A DNA stretch of 64,000 bases from Pohlia nutans. Taxonomy: Eukaryota; Streptophyta; Bryopsida; Bryales; Mniaceae. Shown piece after piece: positions 22,063 through 34,645 of the stretch (position 1 is its first letter; each line of letters opens with the position of its first letter). The notes below the pieces were generated by a model. It searched no databases. It saw nothing but the letters and a program-made list of their open reading frames with translations, and was not told the origin of the DNA. The stretch spans positions 18,184,113 through 18,248,112 of the forward strand of contig CM040092.1 in assembly GCA_022496805.1 (NCBI GenBank). The letters run 5' to 3'. Position numbers and translations under genes: made by a program.

Positions 22063-22659
22063 ATCACTATAGAACTGTAGAACTGAAAGAACCTCTTTAT
22101 ACTATGCTCCCGAATGCTCTTTAAACTGCCGTGAACCTGCATTGGATAGAACATATGTTAGTTCAATTCTACATATCTTGAGTTATTTGCTTTGATAGCA
22201 TGACAGATGATGTGTTAAGTATGACATTGAATATGAAGGAATTTTTTGTTCTTTCGAAAGAGTGTACAAGTACCATGTGTGCAATTCAACTTCTAATGTA
22301 TGCAAGTGCAATGGTTTCATTCTGAACAAAAGGAAATGTATGTCACAATTGACTGTGCAAGTGAAGGATACAAAAGTGCAGACTTAAAAGAAAATTATTT
22401 TGAAGGTTCAGTAACTGTACCTGGATGACTGAACCGAATGACCTGCGCAGGCAGATGGCCACCACCGCACCAACCTGCTGAAGCATCCCTACAGCACATT
22501 GGGAAGCAGATTTAGTGCGACATTATTGAATTCACAGAAATTTGGAACACCAGATGCTTTAAAAAAAAAAATGTACCACTACTTGTAGTTCATTAAGCAA
22601 TCAATGTATGACATCAAGTAAGAAAAATTTAAGAGAGTGTGGAAAACATACCTGATGCT
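22063..22659. other. Spacer between convergent Harbinger genes
   Basis: AT-rich, non-coding, separating the 3' ends of ORF1 and the transposase gene; it presumably holds both polyadenylation regions. Confidence 0.5.
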
Positions 22660-24004
22660 CTACGGCTGCTGGCGACGTCGCATGGTTAAGTACACCCCGA
22701 GTTGAGTCCTTTTTTCGCTGCCCAAGGCCGATGCGATGTCATCGTCAATTGCGTCTGGGGCGTCCGGTACATGTGCATCTTCATCTACAACTGCACCCTC
22801 CAGTCCTTTTATACGGAGAACTTCTAGCAATTCCTCCACTTCCTCATGAGACTGACGGAGCAGTACGTTATGTAGAATTGCACAGCAAAGAATTACATCC
22901 AGTATGAAAGTCACATGTAACTCTGATTTCTCGAACAACTCCCGGAATGACTGTTTCAGTATCCCGAATGCGTTTTCAACAACACAACGCCCCTTCCTTA
23001 ACTTCTTGTTAAAGAGTGCTTCCGATACTGACAGTTGCTCACTTCCTCTGTGTGGAACCATAAGCCAAGGCAGTAATGGGTAGCCTAAATTGCCTATAAT
23101 ATATGGTATATAACCATCTAGTGCATGGTGTGGGTCCATCAAATTTCCATGCATGGCTAAGCTATATAGTGAGGATCTACGCAACATACGACTATCATTC
23201 GTCGATCCTGGCATACCCAAATATAAGTCAAGGAACCGCTTGTCACTATCAACAACCGCTTGGCAGTTCATAGTGTATCCGCCGGACTTGAAATAATAAT
23301 AATCAGCAACACCAAATTGATATTGCAATGTGCGTACCATCAATTGCACCAACAACGCCCGGTAATCCACAGAGGTTAGAGAACTTAGCCTGAGTTTCCC
23401 GCAATCTTTCTCCATGAGGCCACGTGATCTCCTACCGCAAGGTGTCGTTGATTGCGTTCACCACTTCACGTAGAACTTTAGAGAGAGTGCTGCGTCTAAT
23501 GCCAAACATCTCACTGCAAATCGTAAAGTTCGCACCATGAGTCAATTTGAATAAGGTGCACGCAACACGTATCAAAATGGGAATTGCAACCCTGTACTTA
23601 GTGTTTTGCCTTTCAACATGTGGCCTGAGGAGCTCTGCCAAAGAAAAAACACACGGCTTCGTCATCCAAAACATAGAGACCCAACGGTTGTTGTCGTATT
23701 GCTCTAACAGGAATTTGGAGAATCACGTTGTGGAACGAGGCTTGACCCAAAACCCAACGTCATCGTCAAAGAACGTGAATGCTGTACACATTCTGTAGTT
23801 GTGAAGAGTATCACTGAGTACATTAGATTCGGGGTCATGGAATGAGCCTGTCATACTCTGCACGATGGCAGCAAGCGTATCCTCAGACTCTTTGTCACTT
23901 TCCAGCAACATTGGGACCTCTTGAGCCTCATTAGCCTGGAGGAGCAACATTAAAAGGCATACGGTGAAAGCCACTACATTCATAGGTGAGCTGAATGGCT
24001 CCAT
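22660..24004 (-). pseudogene. PIF/Harbinger DDE transposase with two stops and a frameshift
   Basis: The DDE_Tnp_4 family cuts and pastes the element. Reading on minus from 24004: an N-terminal region, then a TGA in place of a probable Trp at 23725-23723, continuing in the same frame as FSKFLLEQYDNNRWVSMFW. Next comes a helix-turn-helix-like part (GIRRSTLSKVLREVV), then a TAG at 23434-23432 just before EITWPHGERLRETQ. The motif VVGAIDGTHIAI supplies the first catalytic Asp. A one-base shift lies at about 23303-23330; the downstream frame then gives DYYYFKSGGYT, LGMPGSTNDSRML (second Asp) and VVENAFGILKQSFREL (catalytic Glu). All three catalytic residues are preserved, so decay looks recent. 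An intron-bearing 5' end cannot be excluded. Confidence 0.9.
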
Positions 24005-25684
24005 AAGGAACTGCTGTCGCCCTAATCCTCACTGTATGGATCACTTCTCGATACCCTAACACGAAATGAACAAACCATACATTAGAGTGCATACAATGCA
24101 ATGTTCAAAGTGATCACAGTGTATATCTGGCATAGTAAATGAATGTATCAACCATACACATCTGAAATACATAGACTACATGAGAAACTGTTGAAAGTGA
24201 GGGCCTCCCACGTAATTTTACCGTAAACCCTGAATTCACGAAATAAAAATTGAAAACTAGAAAACAGGGAGTGCATTGAATAATCATACCTGGATATGTG
24301 TTGACGTTGTAGTGAACAACCTCGGTCAATGGATAACAGTGAAGAAAAACTCCTTCGGCAACTTCAGAAATGGAATTTTTTAAACCCTGCAAACATGCAA
24401 TTAGGAATTACATCAGCAGCATATGGTCATCGACGTTGCAAACCGTATTACCACGACTATGGACAGCAGCAGCAGTGTAGTACTTCATGTAGGAAAAAGT
24501 AATCTAAATTGCACGACAAAATTCAATATAACCAATTGCATCCGAGTCAGGAACATGCGTACCTGCACGGTTGCAGCCGAATTCGATGACAAACCCAGCA
24601 GTGTGAAGCTCGAACATCCTAAATCCGCTTGCTGAAAGGATCAGGAATGACCGGCATGGCACTAATTGAGAAACGGAAACCCTAACTTTAGATACAGACC
24701 CGATTCCAGCACTGGAGTGACGTAGCTGCTCCCAACTAAATGCCGTCAGTAAACATCAGCAACCTCAGTCGACAGGTAGCATTGTATGAGAAACAGGAGA
24801 GCGCCACGGAAATGGCCAGGGCATGTCTCGAATTTTACAACTACATGTACGATGTCGCGACACATGACAATGAACCGCACTGAAGAAAATTACACCCTCA
24901 TAGCTCTACACTCACGGACACTCCAATTGAATGACAGACGAGAACAAAAAAAAATTTAACAAACCCTAAACCCTGCAGCGGATTTTCTCTATTCCCACAA
25001 CGGGACGCTGACTACATGGCCTAGTGAAACGGGAAGAATGCAAGGAAAACAACAGCGACTCCATAGACCGAAACACGCATGAAGTGCAAGGAGAATTCGA
25101 CATCACAGAGAAACCACAGGAAATCGAGTTCAAACCGCAAAAACGAGCGCCCGAGGGAACCACAAATTTCCCCACCGTTCGAAACACAAAACCCGCTCAC
25201 AAAACTGTCGAAGCGAACGATTGCAGCGGCAAAAACAGCTCCGCATACGTAGACGAATAGGAACTCAATGAGGTAGAATGCGCATAATGAACTCACCAAC
25301 GCAGACGGATTGAAGACAACAACAACAATGCGCATACAATAACCTCCTGCAGCAAGGCACAATTCAGGCGAAACACAAAGACAGCTCGGAATTGATGTTC
25401 TGAGCTCGAGATACATCAGACCACAGCATCAGTCTCGCGCGTGGGCCCCACCAAAACTCAAGCTCTCAAATCTTGCCTATCAGGTGTGAACGCCCAACTC
25501 CGATTACTCATTATCTCATGATGTGGCAAGATAATACGATAAGAGTGCTGGTATGTGTGAACATACAATTTGTATTACGTACCGTATAATACGGAACTCT
25601 TGTTACTTTGGACCCACCGTGTGAACACAATTTGCTATAAATCCAGAACTGCTCTTACGCTCCATATTTCATTGTTAAGTAACG
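24005..25684. other. Right-hand non-coding part of the Harbinger element
   Basis: This should hold the transposase promoter and 5' leader (transcribed leftward) and subterminal sequence. Short frames here match no domain. Confidence 0.45.
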
Positions 25685-25735
25685 CCAGGTAGGAACATGC
25701 TTTAAGGTGTGTATTGCTTGTTGATTGCAGCTTAA

Positions 25736-26599
25736 CCCTTAACCCTTTAATGACCCGATTCAACACTATTTTCAAGATTCGTTATAAAATGTTTGATGAA
25801 TAGCAAATATGGAGTTGATGTACAAAACAAGGTTGTAAATGTCAATGTGAAGATAACATATGTACTATTGGATTCATCGTATTCTTTATTAATATTTTTT
25901 AATTAATTTTGTACGGTTTTCTCTTGAAATTCAATTAAAAAACAAAATTAACACAAAAAAATCTACATGGACACCAATGCTGCAATTAATTAATTTTGCA
26001 AGGTTTTTTTCTTGAAATTCAATTTAAAATCCCAAATTAACACAATCTTCTTTTTAAATTTTGTAATGAAATTGGAATAACATGCACTACAAGATGGTAT
26101 GGTTTCCATTATTTGATTCTACTTATTCTGGAAAATCATGTTTAAGGTCTCACTTTTTGAACTAAGAACGAAACTGGACATAAACCAATAGTATTGATTT
26201 TCAAAAAATCACAATATCTTATTTTGAAAATCCATACCGTACAAATGATAGTCTACTAGCACAAGAACCAAGAGAAATTTGGATGGATGAAAAATTGTAC
26301 AGGATGTAGTATTGAGAAAGGTTGCAATTTGTTCGTCGTCCATTATAAGGACGCAAGCACGTTAAAGGGTTAAAGGACCAAGAAGCCCAAATTGGGCTTC
26401 ATGTTTGTTTAGCAGTTTTGAGTAGGTCATATGTAGACTTCCTTTTGTTTAAATTTTCTTTCTTTTTTGACCAACACAAGCAATGTTCTACAACTCATTC
26501 TGAAGATATAAAATTTGATCCCATTTGAATTACATTTTTCACAATATGATCGTTTCAATTTGTCATTTTTAAAACCATGAATCCTTGGTCCGTTAGAGG
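25736..26599 (+). mobile_element. TTAA-flanked MITE, family D copy 2, split by B3
   Basis: After TTAA 25732-25735 come CCC and a second TTAA (25739-25742) that holds B3; past B3 and its right TTAA (26370-26373) the element resumes AGGACCAAGAAGCCC, colinear with D1 from its ninth base. The right end GTCCGTTAGAGG is followed by CTAA rather than TTAA. So B3 inserted into a TTAA within D2's own terminal repeat. Confidence 0.8.
25743..26369 (+). mobile_element. TTAA-flanked MITE, family B copy 3, nested in D2's end
   Basis: TTAA 25739-25742 and 26370-26373; the left end is CCCTTTAATGACCC and the right end AAGCACGTTAAAGGG. The interior is colinear with B2 and inverse to B1. It shows an internal partial duplication of the AATTAATTTTG(C/T)A region. 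Confidence 0.82.
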
Positions 26600-26603
26600 C
26601 TAA

Positions 26604-26924
26604 TGTATAGCTAATGTCATGCAAGAAAGGTGGTCAACATCCAACATCTGAGATTCTACTCGATAGATTCAACATCAGGTTGTTGGATAGAAAGTTTTAA
26701 GTCACAGTTTTGTCCAGGAGTACGTGAGTTTATTTTTCAATGCTGTAATCTAGTTAGTCTGCCCTTATTCCATGCAGGGTTTTTTTTTCTGGCACCACGG
26801 TGCCAAACTCCAATGTTGTGGCACAGTCACAATGGTCTAAATTTGGAGGGACCATTCTCCATTGCATGCATGGAGCACTGCTACAGTGCGATAAAAAAAA
26901 CCTTTTGCACCACGTGTTCACAGC
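26604..26924. other. Spacer between element clusters
   Basis: No gene is recognised; the short frame 26630-26935 lacks any family feature. Confidence 0.4.
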
Positions 26925-26928
26925 TTAA

Positions 26929-28038
26929 TCCTTAACCCCTAAACGTTCTCACCCTTTTCAGTTTTGGCAGTTTTTCAAAGATGCATTATAAAATGCAACT
27001 AAGAGGGATATTTTCAAGTTGATGAATGAATAAAAGTTGTACATTATGCATTTTAGATTCTATCCGTACGGTTAGATTTGCGATTGCTATCACTAATATT
27101 TGTGCATTAAATTTCAAACTTAAAATTTAACACCCTTTAGTAATATGATTACAAATAAGATATTGACAATCTAATAATGAAATATGTTGGGATGGGTTGA
27201 AATGTAATACTCTAAGTGTAGTGATTTTTGGAGATTTTTTGGTTGCTTAATTTCAGTAGTTGACTTTTTCAAGAGCACTTTTAGACTAAAATCTTCGCAA
27301 TTTTAGGTGGAACACTACAACATGAAACGAGGCATAAAAATTTCACAAATCATCTCCTTTCTAATCGGATCACACATGCACGGAGCTAACTTCCCATAAA
27401 AGTTTCAATAAAAAATCCACACTGCAAAAAGTGCACAATGGATGAGAAAACGGACTTCAAATCCGTACATCATGCAAAATATGCATGGTTGGGCGGTTAG
27501 GGGTTAAACGTACCACTCCTTTGTAGGAAAGTCAAACTACACAATTTAGCCTTCAAGATTTATCAAAATATATTTTGTAATATTTTTCATGCATGGAATT
27601 GAATGTTTCCTATCAGTCTTGAAATTTTCAGATTTTTTTGATTTAATACGGCCTTTTTAACAAATTTTTAAGTCAAATACTTCAAAAAATAATTTTTATT
27701 ACAAAAAGGTTTAAAATTTTAATATTGTTTTGGGAGCAGGTACAAATTACAATGGAGAATCACATGATATGTTTTCCATAGAAAATTTTTATTTGAATTT
27801 TGAAATTCGAAAGGTGAACATCCTATGTAGTGTAATTCAAACCTTGAGCTACAAAGCTTGCACAAGCAATAAAATACTCAATAATTGCAATTTTTAAGAT
27901 TTGAAAAGTGAAGTTCAAACTAGACTTAATAAACTTCATTTTCTTAGTAGGGTGTATTAGCAACAAAAGTCGTCTTCAAGATCAAAATTGGGTTTGACCA
28001 ACAAACGTCCAGAAACTAGATGCCTGGACGTTTAGGGG
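26929..28038 (+). mobile_element. TTAA-flanked MITE, family F copy 2, split by E3
   Basis: The outer TTAAs are 26925-26928 and 28039-28042. The left terminal repeat TCCTTAA contains a TTAA (26932-26935) occupied by E3; after E3 the element resumes ACGTACCACTCC, colinear with F1. The right end is GGACGTTTAGGGG. Confidence 0.83.
26936..27503 (+). mobile_element. TTAA-flanked MITE, family E copy 3, nested in F2's end
   Basis: TTAA 26932-26935 and 27504-27507; the left end is CCCCTAAACGTTCTCACCC and the right end GGGCGGTTAGGGG. 568 bp, same family as 6177-6655 and 48315-48888. Confidence 0.85.
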
Positions 28039-28152
28039 TTAACTGGAGTATTGCTTCATGTGTATAGGATTTCAAATGGAGCCCTTTTTGTGCTTGTTGG
28101 AAGGTATGTTACTACCGTAGCTTCCTTGCAACTTGGTCAAAAAATAAACTAA

Positions 28153-28730
28153 CCGATGAACGTCACAACGTCCAGTTTCTGAACGACTAACAGATTCAAA
28201 CTCACTTTACGTTCTCATCAATGCTTGAATGATTGTCATTCATTTTTTTGGAGATACTTCACCAAGTTGTTGTCCTATCTAACGGTTGGATTTAGTGATA
28301 CTTGAGTACATGTTATTCTAAAATTACAAATGTAGAAGTATGTCAAGTTGTTGACCAAGCCAAAATTGCATTGACTATAGTTCAAAAGTGGCCTTGCAAA
28401 AATGAGGTCATAGATTTAAGGAACACAAAAATTTCAAAGAATCACCACTTCTAAGAGTCTCATTTTAAATTCATTCCAACAAATTTTACTCAAAAATTAT
28501 TAAAATTTTGTTTGTAACCAAATTTAGAAGGAAATTTTAATTTTAATTTTCAAAATTTTATAATTAAATATTGGTGATAGTATTGGTGAACGGACCATTC
28601 GGATGAAATCTAAAATTCAAAATCTAGAACTTTCATTTGTACATCAATTCCAAAATATTCTTCTATATAGTACTTTATGATGATTTTTTTCAAATCGTCA
28701 ATTCCAGGGACACCCTAGTACGTTTAGGAT
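28153..28730 (+). mobile_element. TTAA-flanked MITE, family C copy 2, uninterrupted
   Basis: The left flank is CTAA 28149-28152 (decayed TTAA), with end CCGATGAACGTCACAACGTC; the right end GTACGTTTAGGAT precedes TTAA 28731-28734. It has no insertions, so it is the empty-site reference for both A1 and A2 in C1. Confidence 0.78.
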
Positions 28731-29004
28731 TTAAAAGGGTGCCTAAAATTTTTCAAAAATTACTGACCCAATTTGCCCAAAAATATTAAAAATATATTAA
28801 AAAAACCAATGGTTTTAATATTAATATTTTGTATGTTACTACCCAATTTTCCTATATTATTTTTCATGTTGCTTAATTGTTTTTTTGCACTTTAATGAAT
28901 TATTAGGCTGAAAGCTGCCCAAGCTGCTAGGAAGCTACGGTATTATTTTTCTATTTTAGTATCTTGGTGCTGATTTTCCCTTCCGTACTCAGCTTCTATA
29001 TTAA

Positions 29005-29915
29005 CCCCTAAAATTCCTTGACCATATTTTCACAAAAAACCATGAAAAACGCAGCATTTGGAAGTTGCAGAAGAAATCATATGTTTTTTTTATTTTTTTC
29101 ATCATTTAACCGTAAGATCTAATACCCAACTTGAATTTTCATGTGAGCACAAAATTTGAGAGCAAAATGACCATTAGATTCTTAGATTATAAGGATCAAA
29201 GTTGCAAAAGAAGATTTTTTGTGGTTCAATCCGGTGACAAATTTGAACTTTAGAAATTAATATCTTTTTTTTGAATGGGTTAGAAATTCATTGAATGGCA
29301 AGGCCATGTTAACAATTGAGTTAAGTCTTCAAATATAAAATCTTGTAAGAAAAAAGCTCATATTAATTTTTTCATAAAACAATTACTAGAAGTGGGTACA
29401 AAGTGAAAGGAAAAAGAAAATCATTAATAAGTTTGACATGGAATTGTAAAATGTCAATCTTAATGGTGAGAATGTTGTACTTGGAAATCTTCACCCAGTG
29501 CCTTTTATTTCATTAAAAATTATTGAAAATTGAGTTTATAAATGAGCTTCAAAGTTTTTTTTGTCCAAACTGCCCAAAAAACAGATCTCCTCGTAACTTT
29601 TATCTCATTGCTCAAAATGGGTAGACTTAAAGCTTCATTTGTAGATAAAGATCAACCAATCATGAATCAAAAAAGAAATTTTGAAAAAGAGTAAAAAATA
29701 AAAAAATTCTTGTTGCCCGATCTCGCTTCAAAAACTTCAAATGCTTATAACTTTTGTAATACTTATCGGAATGACATGAAACAAAGTGCGACATGTAGAG
29801 TGTAGTTTTTGGAAGCTACACTGAAATTTTCATTGAAATTTTTAAAAGTATGAGGTCCCTAGAGGCTGCCCAAAAAGTGGAACGACCAAAATATGGTCGC
29901 TCAGAATTTTAGGGG
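29005..29915. mobile_element. TTAA-flanked MITE, family G
   Basis: TTAA 29001-29004 and 29916-29919. The left end CCCCTAAAATTCCTTGACC and the right end CTCAGAATTTTAGGGG are inverted; an inner GACCATATTTT/AAAATATGGTC pair extends the similarity. 911 bp, non-coding, single copy here. Confidence 0.82.
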
Positions 29916-29919
29916 TTAA

Positions 29920-30242
29920 TGTGACATAATGTGTACGTCACAAAGGCCAAAATTCAGGCTCTCAAAGTACATGTAAGATGTTATTGTGCAGGGTGTTATC
30001 TTGAGGAATTGCTGTGCATGTGTTGTGTTACAGCAGGTATGCAAGGAGAATTGGATGCGGCCAGCAACTCACCTGTTGGGAGCACAGCCACTTGTTTTGT
30101 CATTTATATGTTGATTGATATTTTCCAGGCACACAGTCGCATGTTTGATACAGTCTTGCATGAGCTCGTTTGCACCATTTTCCTTGTGTGGTTTTATGAT
30201 TCACGTTAGTGTTTTGAAGTTCTGCCTTGATATCCATATTGC
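29920..30242. other. Spacer, no supported gene
   Basis: A 92-aa open frame at 29931-30209 shows no domain, splice context or family resemblance; I do not annotate it. Confidence 0.4.
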
Positions 30243-31430
30243 TAGTAGTCAGTAGACACTAAACGTCGATTTAGGGCTAATTTAGGGTTTTCACATAACT
30301 TAAAAATTCAAAAAGAAGCTTGGGGTTTTTGGAATCCTTGCGAGAAGAGGAATCCAACGGTATGCTTACTTTCCGTAAACACTTAATATCCAAGGACCCC
30401 TAAAACCCACGGACACCGTTGTAACCCTAAACCCTAAACCTTAAAGTCCTTTCAATCTTCTACATTGTGAGCTACATTCCATAAACCACTCATATGATCA
30501 GTTTTCCTTCACTCCATCCAAGGCCGAAACCTTACAATATGCATATCTTGCAACCTACAAACCCAATCGCAATTCCGATTCCACCATTGTTTTCGCAACC
30601 ATAAAAAATGAGGGTAGGTGAAACCGAAATCCACAAAAAGGTCTAAACCAATAACATTAACACAAAACCCTGAAAGTCACTTCCATATCTCACAAAAGGT
30701 GATATTGTATATTGTATAGGTAGATTATTGCAGCATTGGAATCGCAGCCCTTGAAAATGAAAGGGGGGGGGGGGGGGGGGGGGGGGGGGGGTCGGTGCAA
30801 TAAAAACTACATCCTAAAAAATCCCATCCCTATAGAACCCCTTGTAATCCTAAACCCTAAGTCAAACCATCTATATCTTCCAATCGGTGATGTTGTAAGA
30901 AAAAATAATTACACCATTTGAATTGCAGCCCTCAAGAATAAGGGTGTATGTGCTTTCGAAACCTTCATGTACAAAGTCAACTCTCTCTTTCTTTAACACC
31001 CGTATAACCTAAAACCTAAAGCATTCATATCTAAGCACCCAATGACTATTCTTATTACACCATTGTGTTTGAAGCCATCAAAAATGGAAGGTAAATCAAA
31101 TCAAATTTTCAAAATAACTAAAATCCACAAAAATCAACAAAAAAACCCTAAAAGTCAGACATTCCATATCTCACAAATTGTACACTTCCATGTAAAAAAA
31201 ATCCACACTATTAGAATTGCAGCTCCTGAAAATGGGGGGTAGGGGGCCTCAAAACCCTAAACTCAAAAGTCAACTTTAACAAGAACACATATGTAACCCT
31301 AAACTCCAAACATAGTAGGCCACCAATATTCGGATTAGAGAGCCTTTTGAGCTGTGACCATTCCAGCAAAATGCCCAGGCACCACAAACCACATCATGAG
31401 ACCCTTTAAGCATTAAGGACACTCCACTAG
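30243..31430. repeat. Degenerate tandem repeat, unit about 150-180 bp
   Basis: Successive units share a CATATCT(C/T)-type start, a GTGATATTGTA-like middle, and an ending AATTGCAGCCCTTGAAAATG or variant followed by purine-rich sequence. Units can be traced near 30535, 30690, 30875, 31030 and 31160. Scattered AACCCTAAACCCTAAA blocks (e.g. near 30424) are part of this degenerate DNA. Confidence 0.6.
30763..30791 (+). repeat. 29-base homopolymer G run
   Basis: An uninterrupted run of G within one unit of the 30.2-31.4 kb repeat, where sister units have only short G runs. It could form a quadruplex; run length in assemblies is error-prone. Confidence 0.9.
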
Positions 31431-31433
31431 GGT

Positions 31434-33744
31434 TTATGCAACGTCACAAATTCCATCTTTCCCTTTTTTATGCAAGACATTAGCGATCAACGTATAAGGT
31501 TGCACTCTACAAATCAATTGTTGTTTGACTTTGTCTGTATATTCTTGAGGAAAGGTTTGATTAGCATGCCGTTTTTTGGGTTGATCATTTATAGTAAAAA
31601 TAAATTTTTGGAGTAACAAGACCCAACGAGCAATTCTACGACTTAATTGGGGTTTATTAATCATGTATTTTAACGCATTGTGATCAACATGAAAACTAAA
31701 TTTATACTTCGGGGGGTTTACTCTTAGTATATTTTGCGTATCATGTGTGAAAAAAGGGTATTTAAAAGTACCCTTAAAAATAAAAGTAATTTTTACTATA
31801 ATTAGTAATATTTCAAGAATATTCTCATAATTATTCTTGTAATCAATTTTTAGCATCCTATATTAATGTAATTCATTTATAAAAATTACCTTCCTAGATT
31901 TATTTGGACCCTATATTTTTTTGCACGCCATTTGTAATTTTTTGGAAGTAAACCCTCCGAGATTTATACCCTAATAGATAGTGTCTATAGTTTTTAACAT
32001 AATATATCATACCTAAACCCCTCATGTTTGGTAACAGAGTAGTTTTGCTCTGCAACACTTAATTGTCTAATAGAAATATATATAGGGCGATCATGTCTTT
32101 TTTTATCGTTTTGGCTTAAAACACTACCAATTGCAACATTGGAAGCTTCAACATATGCTTCAAATCCTTACCCTAATCTGGTGGTATTAAGACAGGGGCT
32201 TTACCAAGTCTATGTTTGAGCTTAATAAAAGCTTTTGTACACTCTTTCGTCCATACATCCAGTATATCAGTTTGTTTGGTTAGATGGGTTTGCAGTGTGC
32301 TATTTGTGCATAAAAATAAATATGTCACCTATAATAGCTAGTAGCCCCTAGAAATGATTTGACACCTGTAATGTTTCCAAAAATTTCTAATTTTAGTATG
32401 GCAACGGCCTTATCAGGATCAATGGCGTTACCATCTTTTGAAACTATATGACCAATAAGGTATCAACATGGTATTGCAAATTCAGACTTAGCAACGTTTA
32501 TAGAAATGTCATATTTTATACATTGTTCAAATCATTTCTTTAAAACAAGTAGCATAGTCCTTTTTAGTACTAAACGCACAGAAATCATCTAAGAAAATTT
32601 CTATAAATTTTCTCAAATATTCTTGAAAAGAGATTGTTATATTCTCAATTTTCTATTCATTTTTGGAACTATTACAATTGGAGAAACTCATTCACTATAA
32701 GGGACTGAGTATATGAATCCACATGTATTCTATAAGTTTATCGATTTCTTCTTTGACCATTAAAGAATATTTAGGATTAATACGATATTGTCGTTGTCTC
32801 AGAGGTTTGGTGTTTGATTCTATTGTGATTTGATGTTGACATACTGCAGGGAGAATATCCTTTAAGTTCTTATATGTCTAGGCAAAAGCATCTCGACACT
32901 CTTTGAAAAACTTAAACCATTCCTTCGATTCATCTGGACTTAAACCGCTATATATTTTAATAGGTCATATGTCTTGTGGACTTCCCAATTCTATAGTTGT
33001 ACAGTCACTCTTAGAAGATTCATATTCCGGTAAACTACATGAGATAGGTTTTCCATAAATTCATCACAGTTTGTCAAGTAAGGAGGTTTTTGTTTAGATT
33101 CTTGTTCAAGATCGACCATTAAGATTGGAGAATTTTGCCAAACAATAATAGCACTATGTGAATCATTAGACTTGAATGGATATAGGCATTCGCCCGGCCC
33201 AAAATTTCTAAAAGGAACTTCATCCTTACTTATAACTCTAGTAGATGCATTTTGTGGATTCATAAGTATTATCAATGGTTGCATCAGAATCCTCTTCTTG
33301 CGTTTCACGATGATATTGGAGTTGGTGCATAGGTAAAGTGATTTTATTTTTGCCTTTACCCAAGGTTAGAGTCCCTTTTCCCCAATCGTCTATTATTTTT
33401 GCTAGGTAAAGCCAAGGTCTACCTAATAAAATTGGATAAGAAGATATGGATTCTGTAACTTTAAAAACGATATAATGAACATGATACCTTAGTCCACCTA
33501 TTATAGTTTTATTTATTTTTAATAAACCTAGAGGTTTTACTCGACTTTAGTTTGCCATTCGTAAAACAATTGGTATAGTAGTCATAGTTCTTAAGGCTAA
33601 TTCCTCCACGGTGTCTACATTCATCAGGTTAACACTCGATCCACTATCAATTTGGACACCATCAATGCATACATCAATTGTTGGTGCTCCTGGATCCAAA
33701 GAGATATCATGTACTTTTAATAACTTTGGTCTTTTCCTTATCAA
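31434..33744 (-). pseudogene. Ty3/gypsy pol remnant: protease, RT, RNase H
   Basis: The aspartic protease segment reads DVCIDGVQIDSGSSVNLMN (33744-33547), followed by SYPILLGRPWLYLAKIIDDW. Reverse transcriptase is recognisable as SPIVIVPKMN and the catalytic-box variant IFLDDFCAFSTKKD (about 32600-32560). RNase H is seen as EASNVAIGSVLSQ, then HVDHNALKYMINKPQLSRRI and ARWVLLLQKF (about 31710-31590). Stops and frameshifts separate the parts. The sequence stops just after KKGKDGI, where the integrase linker would begin. Confidence 0.85.
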
Positions 33745-34645
33745 AGAGGAATTTAATTCATTTCAACACTTTAGAGCAATAGCTAACAATTGTTTGAAGG
33801 TAATTTGTGGTTGGATATTTTCCATAATCACTACTAGAAAATCGTGACCAAATCAACAGAAAATCAACTGATTTCTGTTGTTTCGGGCACTCCAATGACC
33901 GACTTCACTGATTTTTAAACTTTTTGTAAAAATCAACAATTTGCTACCTACTTTCTGTTGATTTGAATAGTGCGATGACCAAATCAACAGAATTTTAGTG
34001 AATCTAGAATCTTTTGGGAATCTTTTAGGAATAGTTCAGAATCTTTTGGAATCTTTTGGAATCCATTGGAGTATTTTAGGAATATTTGGAATCTTTTGCA
34101 ATTTATGGACTCGACTTCGTATGTTTATAAGATTTTGGAATGTTATTATACTATAGCAGTAGTGCAAGGTTGGTATATTGATGCCAAATAATAAATTAAC
34201 TCTCGAAACCATGAGTCATGATTTCAAACCATTTTCTACTTTTGAGTAAGTCCTTTTTGATACAATATTTGTTGAATACAATTATTGTAGAAGATGTGAA
34301 TCTTTTAATAAACTTGTGTTTCACTATTAAGTTAATGCCTAGAATTTTTTTGATCAATTCATGTTGCAATTAAAAAGTTATTTTTCAAAAGGTGATTTTT
34401 TTTGAGTTTTGGGTAATTTCGGGCATCCATGACAAATAGATCCAATTGGTTTTAAATTCTTTATACAAACTCTACACAAGATTGCGAACATAATCCCCAA
34501 AGTTGAAAAACATCAAAGCACAAAATTATGACTCTCAAAACACTTAAAACATTTAAAACACCCTCATTTGGGCAACATTTAAAACTCTATGGTTGAAGTT
34601 CTATGTACTTTGAAAGTTTTTTTAACTTAATCATTCACAATTTAA

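Larger units (their letters stand above)
18563..25702. mobile_element. Full-length PIF/Harbinger transposon, 7.1 kb
   Basis: Ends are AAGCATGTTCCCACCTGGC on the left and GCCAGGTAGGAACATGCTT on the right: 19-bp inverted repeats with one mismatch. TAA flanks both sides (18560-18562, 25703-25705), the 3-bp duplication expected of PIF/Harbinger. A second GTTCCCACCTG occurs at about 18631, a subterminal repeat. It carries the usual two genes in convergent order: a Myb/SANT-like ORF1 on plus and a DDE transposase on minus. Both are damaged, so the copy is probably not autonomous now. Confidence 0.93.

Noticed and set aside
30421..30450. Interstitial telomere
   Set aside because: Only about two short AACCCTAAACCC units, within degenerate repeats that often contain CCCTAA; too short to claim chromosome-end DNA.
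30736..30921. Glycine-rich small protein frame through the poly-G run
   Set aside because: The frame exists only because of the homopolymer; no conservation, splice or start context.
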